Part shown: positions 52,205 through 62,009 of the stretch, one piece after another
Layout of the letters: each line of letters opens with the position of its first letter
Position numbering within the stretch: the first letter of the stretch is position 1
Assembly (NCBI RefSeq): GCF_000972495.1
Contig: NZ_LATM01000010.1
Span: 62,001 to 126,000 of the forward strand
Length of the DNA stretch: 64,000 nt
Origin: Hymenobacter terrenus
Lineage (GTDB): Bacteria; Bacteroidota; Bacteroidia; Cytophagales; Hymenobacteraceae
Direction of reading: 5' to 3'
Program-made: the position numbers and the translations under genes
Notes under the pieces: generated by a model
Told to the model about the DNA's origin: nothing
Databases searched by the model: none
Seen by the model: the letters and a program-made list of their open reading frames with translations, nothing else

Positions 52205-52309
52205 CGCTGGCGGACGGTTGTTAAGCGCTAATTATCAGCTGGTAGCTATCAGGAGCCAAGACGTGTTTTACCCAACTGATAACAAACAACTAATAACCAT
52301 CCGCCAGCG
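52205..52309. repeat. Nested inverted repeat between the LacI and GH43 genes
   Basis: CGCTGGCGGACGGTTGTTA at 52205-52223 pairs with TAATAACCATCCGCCAGCG at 52291-52309 (17 of 19). An inner TTATCAGCTGG/CCAACTGATAA pair continues the stem. It lies between the GH43 stop and the LacI start and may act as an RNA structure or terminator. Confidence 0.5.
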
Positions 52310-52321
52310 ACTGCCCGCTAG

Positions 52322-53938
52322 CTAGGGCTGGCTATCCAGCGCGAACCGTTCGAAGGCGGCCGTCACGGAGGTTGGACCTTCGGCTACCATGCCTATGCGC
52401 ACGCCCCGGTCCCAGGGCGGCAAAAATTGGCCGTTGATGGCGCCGTTATCGGCCAGGGGGTTGGTCCAGGTTTTGCCGTCGGCGCTCCAGGCGAAGCGGT
52501 AGCTGTTGCCGCCGCTCACCTGCACGCGTAGCTGCACGGCCTTGCCGGCAGCGGCTGGGAGTGGCGTTTCGGCCAGCATGCTGGTCTTGCCATCGCGCCG
52601 CTCCCAGAGCTGCAGCTTGCCCCCGCCGGCCGTGAGCGCCAACGTATTCTTGGGGTCGCCGATGGCGGCCAGGCCGGCGGTGCTGCCGGCGGGCAGCGTG
52701 GCCGGCGCGAGTAGGGTAGTGGTAGCGGTGTACGTAGCCGTGAGCGTGTGGCGGCCCAGGGCCGCGCCGCCTTTGTCGGGGTGCGCGGTGAGCTGCAGCT
52801 GCCCGTTGCGCAGGGCAAATTGTGGCTTGTCTTCTACCGGCCACTGCCAGCTCAGGCCCAGGGCCGCGCCCGTGAATTCGTCGGTGATGGGGCGGAAAAC
52901 AGTTTTGTTAACAGCGGCGGGCTTGCTGTCGCTGGGCAAAAACTCCGGCCAGCCGGCCGTGTTCCACACAAACTCGCTCAGCACACCCTGGCGGCCCACA
53001 TTCTCGAAGCTTTCGGCCGCGTAGGCGTGGTGTAGCAAAAACCAGCGGCCGTCGAAGCCCTGCGTAACGGTGCCGTGGCCGGGGCAGCGCCAGGCCGTGG
53101 TGGCTTTAATGATGGGGTTGGCCGCATTCTTCTCCCAGGGACCGAGGAGGCTTTTGGCGCGCGCCACACCGGTGCCGTAGGTGCAGTTGTGCCCGCAGCA
53201 GCCGTTGGCGGCATAAAAGGCGTAGAAATAGCCGTTGTGGCGTATCATACTCACACCTTCCACAAGGTTGCCCTCCCAGGGCGCGGTGTTGCGAAACAGC
53301 TCGACTTTCTCGCCGGTGAGGGCAGTGCGGGTATCATTCAGCGCCTGCGCCCAGATGGGCGTGGGCTGGTTGACGCTATTACCGTCTTCTTTCCAGATTA
53401 AGTACAGCTTGCCATTCTCGTCGCGCATCGGGAAGCCGTCAATCGAGCCGTCGGGCTCGCCCACCAGGGGGCCGTGGTCGCGGTAGGGGCCTTCGGGACG
53501 GTCGGCACTGGCCACGCCCACTGCCAGGTTGCCGCCCTTTTTGTGCGCGGAGTAAAACACGTAAGTCTTGTTGCCTTCCTGGGTGACCTCGGGGGCCCAG
53601 AAATAGTAGTCGGCCCAGTCCGGCACCTTATCCGGAAATACGTGGCCGATGAGCTGCCACTCCGTCAAGTTCTTCGATTTCAGCAGGGGAAATACCGGCC
53701 CCCAGTTCGACGACGTGGCCGAGGCCCAGTATGTGTCGCCAATCTTGGTCACGGAGGGGTCAGGAAAGTCGCCGGGCAGCACGGGGTTGGCCAGCACAAA
53801 GGCCGGAGGGGCAGCGGGGTTGATGATTTTGGTGGCTGGGCGTTTGGGCGCGGAGGTGCGTTTGGGAGCCTGCTGGCAAAGTCCAGGCAGGCTGGCCACC
53901 AGGAAAAGCAAAATCAAACGGTGGGGAATTTGAAGCAC
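52322..53938 (-). CDS. GH43-family glycoside hydrolase (with C-terminal beta-sandwich)
   Basis: 538 residues. Signal peptide, then a five-bladed GH43 propeller with the catalytic set D60 (FPDPSV), D167 (SIDGFPM) and E227 (VEGVSM). The remaining half (about 345-538) is a concanavalin-like domain with YRFAWSADGKTW, commonly found on beta-xylosidase or arabinanase members. It would cleave xylo- or arabino-oligosaccharides outside the cytoplasm. Exact specificity needs a subfamily tree. It follows the GH43 lipoprotein by 75 nt in the same direction. Confidence 0.85.
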   Translation of the reverse strand: MLQIPHRLILLFLVASLPGLCQQAPKRTSAPKRPATKIINPAAPPAFVLANPVLPGDFPDPSVTKIGDTYWASATSSNWGPVFPLLKSKNLTEWQLIGHVFPDKVPDWADYYFWAPEVTQEGNKTYVFYSAHKKGGNLAVGVASADRPEGPYRDHGPLVGEPDGSIDGFPMRDENGKLYLIWKEDGNSVNQPTPIWAQALNDTRTALTGEKVELFRNTAPWEGNLVEGVSMIRHNGYFYAFYAANGCCGHNCTYGTGVARAKSLLGPWEKNAANPIIKATTAWRCPGHGTVTQGFDGRWFLLHHAYAAESFENVGRQGVLSEFVWNTAGWPEFLPSDSKPAAVNKTVFRPITDEFTGAALGLSWQWPVEDKPQFALRNGQLQLTAHPDKGGAALGRHTLTATYTATTTLLAPATLPAGSTAGLAAIGDPKNTLALTAGGGKLQLWERRDGKTSMLAETPLPAAAGKAVQLRVQVSGGNSYRFAWSADGKTWTNPLADNGAINGQFLPPWDRGVRIGMVAEGPTSVTAAFERFALDSQP

Positions 53939-54013
53939 AGAAAAGAAAGCTTTAGATGTTGAAGATGGAAAAGACCTTGAGTGAAGTAGGGGCCCCGGAG
54001 CCGCGGCCCGGCA

Positions 54014-55072
54014 CTATTCGCCACCGGGCCGCGGCAGGGCCGTGCCGGTAGCCACCGGCGTGCCAAAGTCGGGCATGCCGTCGGCGCGGAACGTGAAGGG
54101 CTGCATGCGCGGGGTGCGAAAGTCGCCGCAGCCTTGGCCGGCTTGCGGGTTGGCGTGGTAAAGAATCCAGTTTTGCTGCCCGTCCTTGGAAGTGAAGAAG
54201 CTGTTGTGGCCGGGGCCGAAGGCCCGGGCGGCGGGGTTTTGAGTGAAAACCGGGGTGGCCGATTTTGTCCAGGCGGCGGGGTCCATGGGGTCGGCGGTGC
54301 TGCTGGCCGTGAGCATGCCCAGGGCGTAACTGTCGCTGCTGCAATGGCTGGCCGAGTAGACGAGGAAGGTTTTGCCACCGTGCTTGAGGATTTGGGGCCC
54401 TTCGTTCACCTTGGGAAAGGTGGGAAAGCCATTAATCTCCCAGCTTTCCTGCGGCTGGCTCAGGCGCACCCGCGGGCCGGTGAGGGTCCAGGGGTTGCTC
54501 ATCCGAGCGATGTAGAGGTTCTGTTGATCGGAGCCTGCTTCCTGGCCCGACCAGATGGCGTAGCGGTTGCCGTTCTGCTCGAGAATAGTGGCGTCGATGG
54601 CCCACAAATCTTCGCCTGGCACTATGAGTTGGCCCTTTTCGGTCCAAGTGCCGGTGGTGGGGTCGGCGCTGGCGTTTTCGAGCACCCACAGGCGCTGGCT
54701 GCCGCAGCAGTTGCCGGGGCCGGCCGTGTAGTACACATACCACTTGCCGTCGAGAAAGTGGATTTCCGGCGCCCAGATGTCGCTACTATTCGGGCCGGTG
54801 GTGGGCGGCGTCCAAATCACCCGGCTCAAGGCCGAGCTTAACTCGCTCATTTTTGCCGTTTTGCGTAGCACCAGGTTGCGGCCGTTGGTGTGCATGTAGT
54901 AATAGAAGCCGTCCTTTTCGATGACCCACGGGTCGGGGCCCGAAGCCAGCAATGGGTTGGTGAACGTGGTGGGCGGCGTCACGGCCACCACGGGTTCGGA
55001 GGTTTTCTGGCAGGCTGATAAGCTCAGTAGCAGCCAGAAAGCGAGGAAGGAACGAGTGATGAGGCGCATCAT
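54014..55072 (-). CDS. GH43-family lipoprotein
   Basis: 352 residues. A lipobox LLLSLSAC (residue 21) predicts surface anchoring. Catalytic residues: D47 (GPDPWVI), D160 (AIDATI) and E224 (NEGPQIL), as expected for an inverting GH43. The protein also has DIWAPEIHFLDGKWYVYY. No additional binding domain. It lies between SusD and the second GH43, in the same orientation. Confidence 0.85.
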   Translation of the reverse strand: MMRLITRSFLAFWLLLSLSACQKTSEPVVAVTPPTTFTNPLLASGPDPWVIEKDGFYYYMHTNGRNLVLRKTAKMSELSSALSRVIWTPPTTGPNSSDIWAPEIHFLDGKWYVYYTAGPGNCCGSQRLWVLENASADPTTGTWTEKGQLIVPGEDLWAIDATILEQNGNRYAIWSGQEAGSDQQNLYIARMSNPWTLTGPRVRLSQPQESWEINGFPTFPKVNEGPQILKHGGKTFLVYSASHCSSDSYALGMLTASSTADPMDPAAWTKSATPVFTQNPAARAFGPGHNSFFTSKDGQQNWILYHANPQAGQGCGDFRTPRMQPFTFRADGMPDFGTPVATGTALPRPGGE

Positions 55073-55249
55073 GGAGTGGGATAAGGCGAAAATGCGAGCA
55101 TTTCAATGGGCAGCGCAGGCCTCTTTTCTTTAGTAGACCCAGGTTCTGGCAAAGAAGCTCCCCAATACCGAGCCCCTCTACTTTAAGCAAAACAGCCGCT
55201 ACGTGGGAGCGTAGCGGCTGAAAGGTATTCTGGCTGGTTGAATTAGAGG

Positions 55250-56866
55250 TTAGTAGCCAGGGTTTTGCATTAGTCTGTTTAGGTCGACTTCGGTTTGCAG
55301 CAGGGGCAACAGGCGCGATTTGCCCACCACGAAGTTGTTGAAGTCGGGGTCGCGGGCCTTGAACTGGTCAACACTGGGCTGGTTGTCGAGCAGGCCCCAG
55401 CGCTGCAAGTCGAACCACCGCACGCCCTCGCCGGCCAGCTCCGTCACGCGCTCGTGCATGAGCTGCATCCGTAGCGAGGCCTGCGAGAAAGCCCCGGCGT
55501 TGAGGGGCGCCAGGCCAGACCGCTCGCGCACCCGGTTGATGAGGGGCACCGCGTTGGCCGGGCCACTCAGCTCGTTGATGGCTTCGGCCTGCAACAGCAA
55601 CACGTCGGCAAAGCGCATCACGCGGTGGTTGATGGGCGAGTCAAAGTCCTCGAAGGTCCGGTAGTAGTCGGTGGCGTACTTGCGCCAGTACACCCGCGAC
55701 AGATTCCGCGCGTCCTTGCGATAGCGGGTGACGAAACCCCGGCCGTACACCAAGGTGTCGGCATCGATGGGCAGCGGGGTGGCAAACTGCGTTTGGTCGC
55801 GTCGGTTGTAGAACACCGTAGCGGCCAGGCGCGGGTCGCGCTGTCCGGTGGCAGTAGGCTCTAGCAAAAACTCGCGCACCACCCACGGCCGCACCTCGCC
55901 ATCGCCGAAGCCCGCACCCGGGATGCCGGTTTCGGGCCTGCCCTTTTCTTCTGGTGTGCCAGGAATGCCCCAGAACTGCGAGCGCTGCCCGCCCTGTGAT
56001 GACGTTGCGTCGGGGCCGTTAACAGCGGCGTCGTTGCCACCTCTGTTCACGTCCGAAAATTGCACCTCGAAGATGGATTCCGGGTTGTTTTCCGTCGTGT
56101 GGCGGAAGTTATCGGTGTAGGCCACCAGGCTGTAACCACTGTTCGGGGCGATAATCTGCGCGAACTGTGCCTGCGCATCGGCCCAGCGCTTGTTTTGCAT
56201 GTATACTTTGCCCAGCAGCGTGATGGCGGCGCCTTTCGTGGCCCGGCCCACGTTGTTGCCCGTGTACGAGACCGGTAAATCCGGCTGCGCATCCTGCAAG
56301 TCTTTGATAATCTGGTCCCACACCTGAGCTTCGGTGCCTTGGGCGCTGGTCTGGTTCAGGTTGGTCGAGTATTGCAGCACCAAGGGCACGTTACCGTAGA
56401 GCGAAACGAGGTTGAAGTAGCTCAGCGCCCGCAAAAAGCGTGCTTCGGCAAGTATGCGCTTTTGCAGCGTGGCGTCCATCTGAATGCCGGGCACGTTGGT
56501 GAGTATTTGGTTGCTGCGGAAGATGGTGCGGTAGTGGTCGCGCCAGATGTCGCGCGATACCTCAAAGTCGTAGTTCGACTGGACGAATTGGGTGAAGTTG
56601 GCCAACTCGCCCCAGGGGCTCTGGCTGAAGCCGGTGTCATCGCGCAGGTCCAGCGCGAAATTCAGCCAGCGCCGGTACATCCCCAGGCCTTGCAGGCCGG
56701 CGTAGTTGGCTACGGAGGCTTTCACCGCGTCGTCGCTCGTCTTCCAAGACTGTTCCGTAGACGGCAGATTGGGGTTCGTTTGGTCGAGCAGGTCTTTTTC
56801 GCAAGCCGTGGCACCAAGTAGTAAGACGCCTGCCAATCCCAATCGGGCTAAAAATGAAACTTTCAT
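55250..56866 (-). CDS. SusD-family surface glycan-binding lipoprotein
   Basis: 538 residues. Lipobox ATAC (residue 22). RagB/SusD features: LPSTEQSWKTSDDAV, then FLRALSYFNLVSLYGNVPLVL near 145-165, GKVYMQNKRWADAQAQF near 215, and the C-terminal RSGLAPL, ELAGEGVRWFDLQRWG and ending MQNPGY. It forms a complex with SusC to capture and import oligosaccharides. It is 35 nt downstream of SusC. Confidence 0.9.
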   Translation of the reverse strand: MKVSFLARLGLAGVLLLGATACEKDLLDQTNPNLPSTEQSWKTSDDAVKASVANYAGLQGLGMYRRWLNFALDLRDDTGFSQSPWGELANFTQFVQSNYDFEVSRDIWRDHYRTIFRSNQILTNVPGIQMDATLQKRILAEARFLRALSYFNLVSLYGNVPLVLQYSTNLNQTSAQGTEAQVWDQIIKDLQDAQPDLPVSYTGNNVGRATKGAAITLLGKVYMQNKRWADAQAQFAQIIAPNSGYSLVAYTDNFRHTTENNPESIFEVQFSDVNRGGNDAAVNGPDATSSQGGQRSQFWGIPGTPEEKGRPETGIPGAGFGDGEVRPWVVREFLLEPTATGQRDPRLAATVFYNRRDQTQFATPLPIDADTLVYGRGFVTRYRKDARNLSRVYWRKYATDYYRTFEDFDSPINHRVMRFADVLLLQAEAINELSGPANAVPLINRVRERSGLAPLNAGAFSQASLRMQLMHERVTELAGEGVRWFDLQRWGLLDNQPSVDQFKARDPDFNNFVVGKSRLLPLLQTEVDLNRLMQNPGY

Positions 56867-56901
56867 ATCGAAGGATAACTGAAGAGTGAAGGGAAGAGGC
56901 C

Positions 56902-59900
56902 TTAGAAGCCGGCCTGAATGCCCAGTGTGAATGAGCGCAGGTTGGGGTAAGAGCCTTCGTCAACGCCGCGGGCCAGGCTATTAGTCAGGGCGTTGTTGCC
57001 GCCCACGGTGCCCGTGTTGGGGTCGTAGCCGCCGTTGCTGCCCACGGTTTCGGGGTCGTAGCCAGTGTAGTCGGTCACCGTGAACAGGTTCTGGGCCGTG
57101 GCCACGATGCGCAGCGACGCCACGTACTTGGTGCGTTCAAGCAGGGTTTTGGGCACGGTGTAGCCCAGTTGCAGGTTTTTCAGCCGCAGGTACGAGCCGT
57201 TTTCCAGCCAGCGCGTCGAGTTAAACCGAGCGTTGTTGCCAGCCGCCGCGCCATTGTCGCCACCTGCCTTGATGGCCCGCGGGGTAGTGGTGGAGGGATT
57301 GGTGGGCGTCCAGGGGCTGAAGTCTTCGCGGTAGTTGCTGTTGTCGGCGGTGTTGTCGGTCAGGAACCGGCCCAGGTTCATGATGTCGTTGCCTTGCACC
57401 CCCTGGAAGAAGGCCGTCAAATCGAAGGCGCCGTAGCCCAGGTTCAGGTTCAGGCCGTATTGCAGCTTGGGAAATACATTGCCCACGTGAGCCCGGTCGC
57501 GGTCATCAATCACCCCGTCGCTGTTGATGTCCTTGTAGCGTACGTCGCCGGGAGCCAGGCCCGCCGGAATGTTGGCGTCGCCGGTCTGGTAGATGCCGTC
57601 GAACTGGTAGAGGTAGAACGACCCCACCTCGTAGCCCACTTCGGTGCGGGTGATGTCGCGGGGGCCCCCGGTGAAGAAGTTGCGTGAGCCGCTGCCTGCT
57701 TCGCCGCCAACAGTGCCCAGGTCGAGTACGGTGTTCTTCAGCGTGGTCAGGTTGGCTGTGGCGCCGTAGCGGAACTTGGCGCGGTCATCGTTGTAGCCCA
57801 GCACAAACTCAAAGCCTTTGTTTTCGAGCTTTCCTAAGTTGCGGTACGGGTTGTTCCCCGCGTTGCCGAGAATGGAGGGCAGGCTAGGCGCAACCAGTGC
57901 GTCGGTGGTTTGCGACACGTAGTAGTCGGCCGACAGCGTCAGCCGGTTTTCCAGGAACCCGGCGTCGAAGCCTACGTTGGTCGTTCGGCGCCTTTCCCAG
58001 CGAATATTGGTGCTGGCGTAGTTGGTTTGGATGGCACCGTTTTGGGTGCCGCCCCCCAAGCCATAGTTGGTATTGGTGTTGATAAAGCTCTGCGGCAAAT
58101 ACGAGCCGCCGTACTCGCCAATGAGCAAGTCGTTGCCCAGCTGGCCGTAGGAGGCCCGCAGCTTCAGGTCCGAAATGACACTGACGTTTTCAAAGAATTT
58201 CTCCTTCGAAATCCGCCAGCCCAGCGAACCAGCTCCGAAATTACCCCAGCGGTTGTCGGGGTCGAAGCGGGAGGAGCCGTCGCGCCGGAAAGCGGCCGTC
58301 ACCAGGTAGCGCTGGTTGTAGTCGTAGGTAAGCTGGGCGAAAAAGGACTCCTTGCTCCATACGTACGATGAGCCAATGCTCTGCGGCGTCTGGCTGCCGG
58401 CACTCAGCGCCCAGTAATAGTTAGGCCCCTCGCCGTAGCCGAAGTTGACGCCCCGCGTGAACTCCCGCTCGAAGCGCTGGCGGCTGTAGCCACCCACAAT
58501 AGTTACGTTATGGTCGCCGAGGCTTTTGTCGAAGGTGAGCGTGTTTTCGGCCATGCCGAATAACTCGTTGCCTTGGCTGTCGCCGAAGTTCGAGGGCTGC
58601 GTGATGTCGTTCTGCCGCCAGATGCCATACTTCCGCCGCTGCTGGTCGCGAAAAGCGTGAAACTCCGTGGCCAGGTTGAGACGATAGCGCAGGAAATCAG
58701 TAATCGACACTTCGCCGTACACGTTGCCCTGCAGGCGGTTCGAAGTGCCCGTGTCGTTGAGCAGGCTTTGCGAGGCGATAGGATTGAGGCCAAACGTGTT
58801 GGCGTTGGGGTTGCCGATGCCGAAGCCGCCCGGTACAGTCTGGTCATACACCGGGTTGACGGGCAGCATCTGCACCACGTTATAGAATGGCGAGCCGTAG
58901 CTGGGAATGACGTTCAGGCGGGTTTGGTTGGTGCGCGAGAGCAGCGCGTTTTCGCCAATGCGGAACCGCCCGCGGGTGAAGCCCGTGTTTACGCGTAGGC
59001 TGTAGCGCTCAAAATCCGGCCCCTGCACCGTGCCGGTTTGCCGAAGATAACCGCCCGATACGTTGAAGTTTGAGTTGGGGCCGCCGCCCGAAAAGCCCAG
59101 ATTATAGTCCTGAATCGAGCCTTGCTTGAAAAACTCATCCTGCCAGTCGGTATCGATGCCGGGCAGGGTAGCCGCAAACGGCTGCCGGGCCAGGCCGGCG
59201 TTGTCATAAGCCTGGTTGTTGATGTTTGCCCACTGTGCCGCATTCATCAAATCGAGGCGCTTCACCAGGTTTTGCACGCCCCCGTTAGCGCTGAAATTCA
59301 CGGCTGTGGTGCCCGATTTACCCTTCTTCGTGGTGATGATAACCACGCCGTTGGCACCCGAAGCACCGTAGGGCGCCAGCGAAGCGGCGTCCTTCAGAAT
59401 TTGCACCGACTCCACGTCAGCCGGGTTAAAGTCGCGCTGGCCACCCTGGCCCTGCACCCACAGCCCATCTATCACATAGAGCGGGCCGCTGCCGCTGGCA
59501 ATGGTGCCCAGCCCGCGGATGTTGATGGTCGGCGCCTGGCCGGGCTGACCGGAGTTGGTCACCTGCACACCGGGCACGCGGCCCTGAATGGCCTCGCCCA
59601 CGCTGGCCACCGGCGCACGGCGCACGTCCTGCGCGCTCACCGATGACACCGCGCCGGTCACATTCTGGCGCTCCTGCACCAGGTAGCCCACTACCACCGC
59701 CTCGCTCAGCTGCTGGACATCCTGAGCCAGGGTTACGTTCACGGTCGGGCCCGTCACGGCAACCTCCTTGGATGCGTAGCCTACGGAGGAGAATACGAGT
59801 GTGGCTCCGTCGGGCACGTCGAGGCTAAAATCTCCGTTGGAGTTGGTGGATACCCCCGTGCTGGTACCTTTCACGAGCACCGTCACGCCGGGGATACCTT

Positions 59901-60078
59901 CGCCTTTTTCATCAACAACGCGGCCGTTAATGAGCGTAGTGGGCCGGGCATCGCGGATACCAATAGCAAGCGGAGTAGCAGAGACCCGGCCAATGGCAGC
60001 CATCTGCAAAGGCAGGCAACAAAGCAGCGTCGGCAGCACCGACCCCAGTGCTGTTACCCCGAGTAGGTTGTTTTTCAT
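56902..60078 (-). CDS. SusC-family TonB-dependent receptor
   Basis: 1058 residues. Signal peptide, a carboxypeptidase-regulatory-like domain (about 48-115, INGRVVDEKGEGIPGVTV), the plug (VTGAVSSVSAQDVRRAP, TINIRGLGTI, YVIDGLW, IITTKKGKSG) and a long beta-barrel ending SYPNLRSFTLGIQAGF. It imports oligosaccharides over the outer membrane with energy from TonB. The promoter and an operator lie in the 60 nt upstream of its start. Confidence 0.93.
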   Translation of the reverse strand: MKNNLLGVTALGSVLPTLLCCLPLQMAAIGRVSATPLAIGIRDARPTTLINGRVVDEKGEGIPGVTVLVKGTSTGVSTNSNGDFSLDVPDGATLVFSSVGYASKEVAVTGPTVNVTLAQDVQQLSEAVVVGYLVQERQNVTGAVSSVSAQDVRRAPVASVGEAIQGRVPGVQVTNSGQPGQAPTINIRGLGTIASGSGPLYVIDGLWVQGQGGQRDFNPADVESVQILKDAASLAPYGASGANGVVIITTKKGKSGTTAVNFSANGGVQNLVKRLDLMNAAQWANINNQAYDNAGLARQPFAATLPGIDTDWQDEFFKQGSIQDYNLGFSGGGPNSNFNVSGGYLRQTGTVQGPDFERYSLRVNTGFTRGRFRIGENALLSRTNQTRLNVIPSYGSPFYNVVQMLPVNPVYDQTVPGGFGIGNPNANTFGLNPIASQSLLNDTGTSNRLQGNVYGEVSITDFLRYRLNLATEFHAFRDQQRRKYGIWRQNDITQPSNFGDSQGNELFGMAENTLTFDKSLGDHNVTIVGGYSRQRFEREFTRGVNFGYGEGPNYYWALSAGSQTPQSIGSSYVWSKESFFAQLTYDYNQRYLVTAAFRRDGSSRFDPDNRWGNFGAGSLGWRISKEKFFENVSVISDLKLRASYGQLGNDLLIGEYGGSYLPQSFINTNTNYGLGGGTQNGAIQTNYASTNIRWERRRTTNVGFDAGFLENRLTLSADYYVSQTTDALVAPSLPSILGNAGNNPYRNLGKLENKGFEFVLGYNDDRAKFRYGATANLTTLKNTVLDLGTVGGEAGSGSRNFFTGGPRDITRTEVGYEVGSFYLYQFDGIYQTGDANIPAGLAPGDVRYKDINSDGVIDDRDRAHVGNVFPKLQYGLNLNLGYGAFDLTAFFQGVQGNDIMNLGRFLTDNTADNSNYREDFSPWTPTNPSTTTPRAIKAGGDNGAAAGNNARFNSTRWLENGSYLRLKNLQLGYTVPKTLLERTKYVASLRIVATAQNLFTVTDYTGYDPETVGSNGGYDPNTGTVGGNNALTNSLARGVDEGSYPNLRSFTLGIQAGF

Positions 60079-60109
60079 GAGAATTTGTTGAGTGGGAAAA
60101 GATTTCTGG

Positions 60110-60148
60110 TAAAAGTAATATTTGATTTAGATTTTGCAAACGTTTGCA
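60110..60148 (-). promoter_or_regulatory. SusC promoter with overlapping LacI-type operator
   Basis: On the minus strand TTTG (in 60137-60140), a 19-nt spacer and TACTTTTA (60110-60117) match the host TTTG-N19-TAnnTTTG pattern with one change. The -33 TTTG lies inside the palindrome TGCAAACGTTTGCA (60135-60148), so repressor binding would block it directly. Confidence 0.75.
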
Positions 60149-60451
60149 TAAAACCTGTGATTTATTGCTCGTATTGCCGCTAATCTGTCTAGGCTAGAGC
60201 ATACAAATTGCCTGTGCCAATCGCCAGAGCGGAGGTTGATTGGCACTAGCTAAGCCACACATTTATTATGTTTAAGGCTGTAAGTGAGTTGCATATCAGT
60301 TTGCAGGTCATAAGCGGTACGCTGTTTGATGCCTCATGATACTGATTATCGGGCTATGGGGTTGCCCTTGCGCGGTTAGGCCATCTGTTATGAGGAGATA
60401 AAGTAAATTAAAACAATTTAATGAATTATTTTAAATAATTCAGTATTAATA

Positions 60452-60461
60452 CAAACGTTTG
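60452..60461. promoter_or_regulatory. Second LacI-type operator, upstream of SusC
   Basis: CAAACGTTTG, the same core as at 60135-60148, 315 bp further upstream. No promoter fits this copy, so it may be an auxiliary site. Confidence 0.6.
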
Positions 60462-60530
60462 CGTACGTACTCATTACCACTGGCTACGTATTAATCACGT
60501 TTCCGCTCAGTCTTTGATGGAGTATTTACA

Positions 60531-60591
60531 AAAAACGGGGCGGGTGCCGTAGTGCTAATCTTACCAAGATTAGCACTACGGCACCCGCCCC
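60531..60591 (-). terminator. Very strong terminator of the GH5-like gene
   Basis: Perfect 26-bp arms (60537-60562 and 60566-60591, starting GGGGCGGGTGCCG) around a 3-nt loop, followed on the minus strand by GTTTTTTG. It separates the GH5-like gene from SusC. Confidence 0.8.
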
Positions 60592-60614
60592 AGCAGGGCT
60601 TTGTGATGTTTTAT

Positions 60615-61716
60615 TTATTTGTCATTCAGTTTTCTAATAAGCCCGGTTTCGTCCTGGCGGTAGGGGGTGCCGTCTTTTCGAAACACCTCATGGAACCACT
60701 CGTTGGGCTCGCTGCCATCGGCCAGGGGCGTTTCCCAGGCATATTTAGTATTGGTTTTGCCCTCAACCAGGCCCCAATTGATAGCGCCCACGTTCTCCTG
60801 TTTCAGCAGGGGCATGATGTTGGCGAACCGGCTGTTGCGTGGGCGGGCCATATACTCGGTGCAAATGAGGGGCCGTCCGTGCGTTTTTAGCACCTGAATG
60901 AGGCGGCACCTGAATGAGGCGCTGGTGTGTTACCAGGTCGTCGTAGCAATGGTAGGTGATGATGTCGGAATGCAATGCCTGATAGGTATTTAGTGCTTCA
61001 AAGTCCCAGGCCCAGAAGCCGACGCTTAACGGCTGCTCGGGGTTGACGGCGCGGGCCCAGGCGAAGACGTTGCGCAGCAACGGTAGCGAGGCCGTGCGCT
61101 TCTCGCTGTTGCCCGGCTCATTATACAAGTCTCAGAGTAGAACGCGCTTATCGTGCCCGAACCGCTTGAGCACGGCCTGCACGTAGGGCTTCAGCGCGAC
61201 GAAGGTGGCCGAGTCACGGGAGACGGGCTCGCCGGGGTCCTGCACCCAGCCCGAGTTGTGGATGCCGGTTTTGGGCGCGGGCTGGGGGCCGGCTTTCGCC
61301 GTTTTGTTCCAGCAGTCGTCGAAGAAGACAAAGATGGTTTCGATGTGGTACTTGTCAGCGATGCTCAGGTAGTTATCCACCCGCTGTTCGAAGCCTTTTG
61401 GGTCTTGCTGCCAGGCCAGGCTGTGCAGGAATACGCGCATGGTATTGAAGCCAATGCCTTCGGCCCAGCCCAGTTCCCTGTCGATGGTTTGCGGGTCGAA
61501 CGTATCGGCCTGCCACATTTCCAACTGGTTGATAGCCGTGCTGGGGATGAAGTTGGTGCCGCTCATCCAGGGGTGTGCGCGGTACCAAGCCTTGGCTTTC
61601 GCAATGGGCCATACTTGTTCGGCTGGCTGGCGGGGAGCTTTGGGCCTAACTTTTTGAGCGTGAGCAAGCGGGCTAACCAGCAGTAGGAGCCCTAGCAGTA
61701 AGTTTTTGACAGACAT
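60615..61716 (-). pseudogene. GH5-like glycoside hydrolase, inactivated twice
   Basis: Signal peptide and the first domain read intact (LLLGLLLLVSPLAHAQ, TMRVFLHSLAWQQD, FVFFDDCWN) to RVLL. A TGA (61132-61134) then replaces what should be TGG (W-D-L-Y-N-E-P, the catalytic NEP). The frame continues with DLYNEPGNSEKRT. A perfect 16-bp tandem duplication (60890-60905 and 60906-60921, GCACCTGAATGAGGCG on the plus strand) then shifts it. Beyond that the correct end is in another frame: RPLICTEYMAR (the C-T-E-Y with the second catalytic Glu) to KLNDK. Confidence 0.8.
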
Positions 61717-61769
61717 AGCAACCTGAGATTGAAGAACGAGTAGGACCGCGCTAATGTTGGTCAGGACAG

Positions 61770-61808
61770 CGAAGGTACAGTGGGAAGCATCTCACGCAAA
61801 CGTTTGCG
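61770..61808 (-). promoter_or_regulatory. Promoter with LacI-type operator upstream of the GH5-like gene and divergent GH43
   Basis: The minus strand has TTTG inside CGCAAACGTTTGCG (61795-61808), then 19 nt, then TACCTTCG (61770-61777), one change from TAnnTTTG. This is the same register as at the SusC promoter. The site is also about 200 nt upstream of the plus-strand GH43, which may share it. Confidence 0.7.
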
Positions 61809-62009
61809 CATAGAGCGCCGAAGGAGGTTTGCCGACGACTATCTTCGCCGCCCTGTGCTACGTGCACGCCCCCTGACTCCGCTGCCCCTCTTGTTTACCA
61901 CAGTATTGACGGCGAGCGTAAACCGTAAACGCTGTCATAAACTCACGGATTCCACGCTACTACCATGTATCGGTTCTAACGTAATCATCACCCACTTTCC
62001 CTTATTGCT

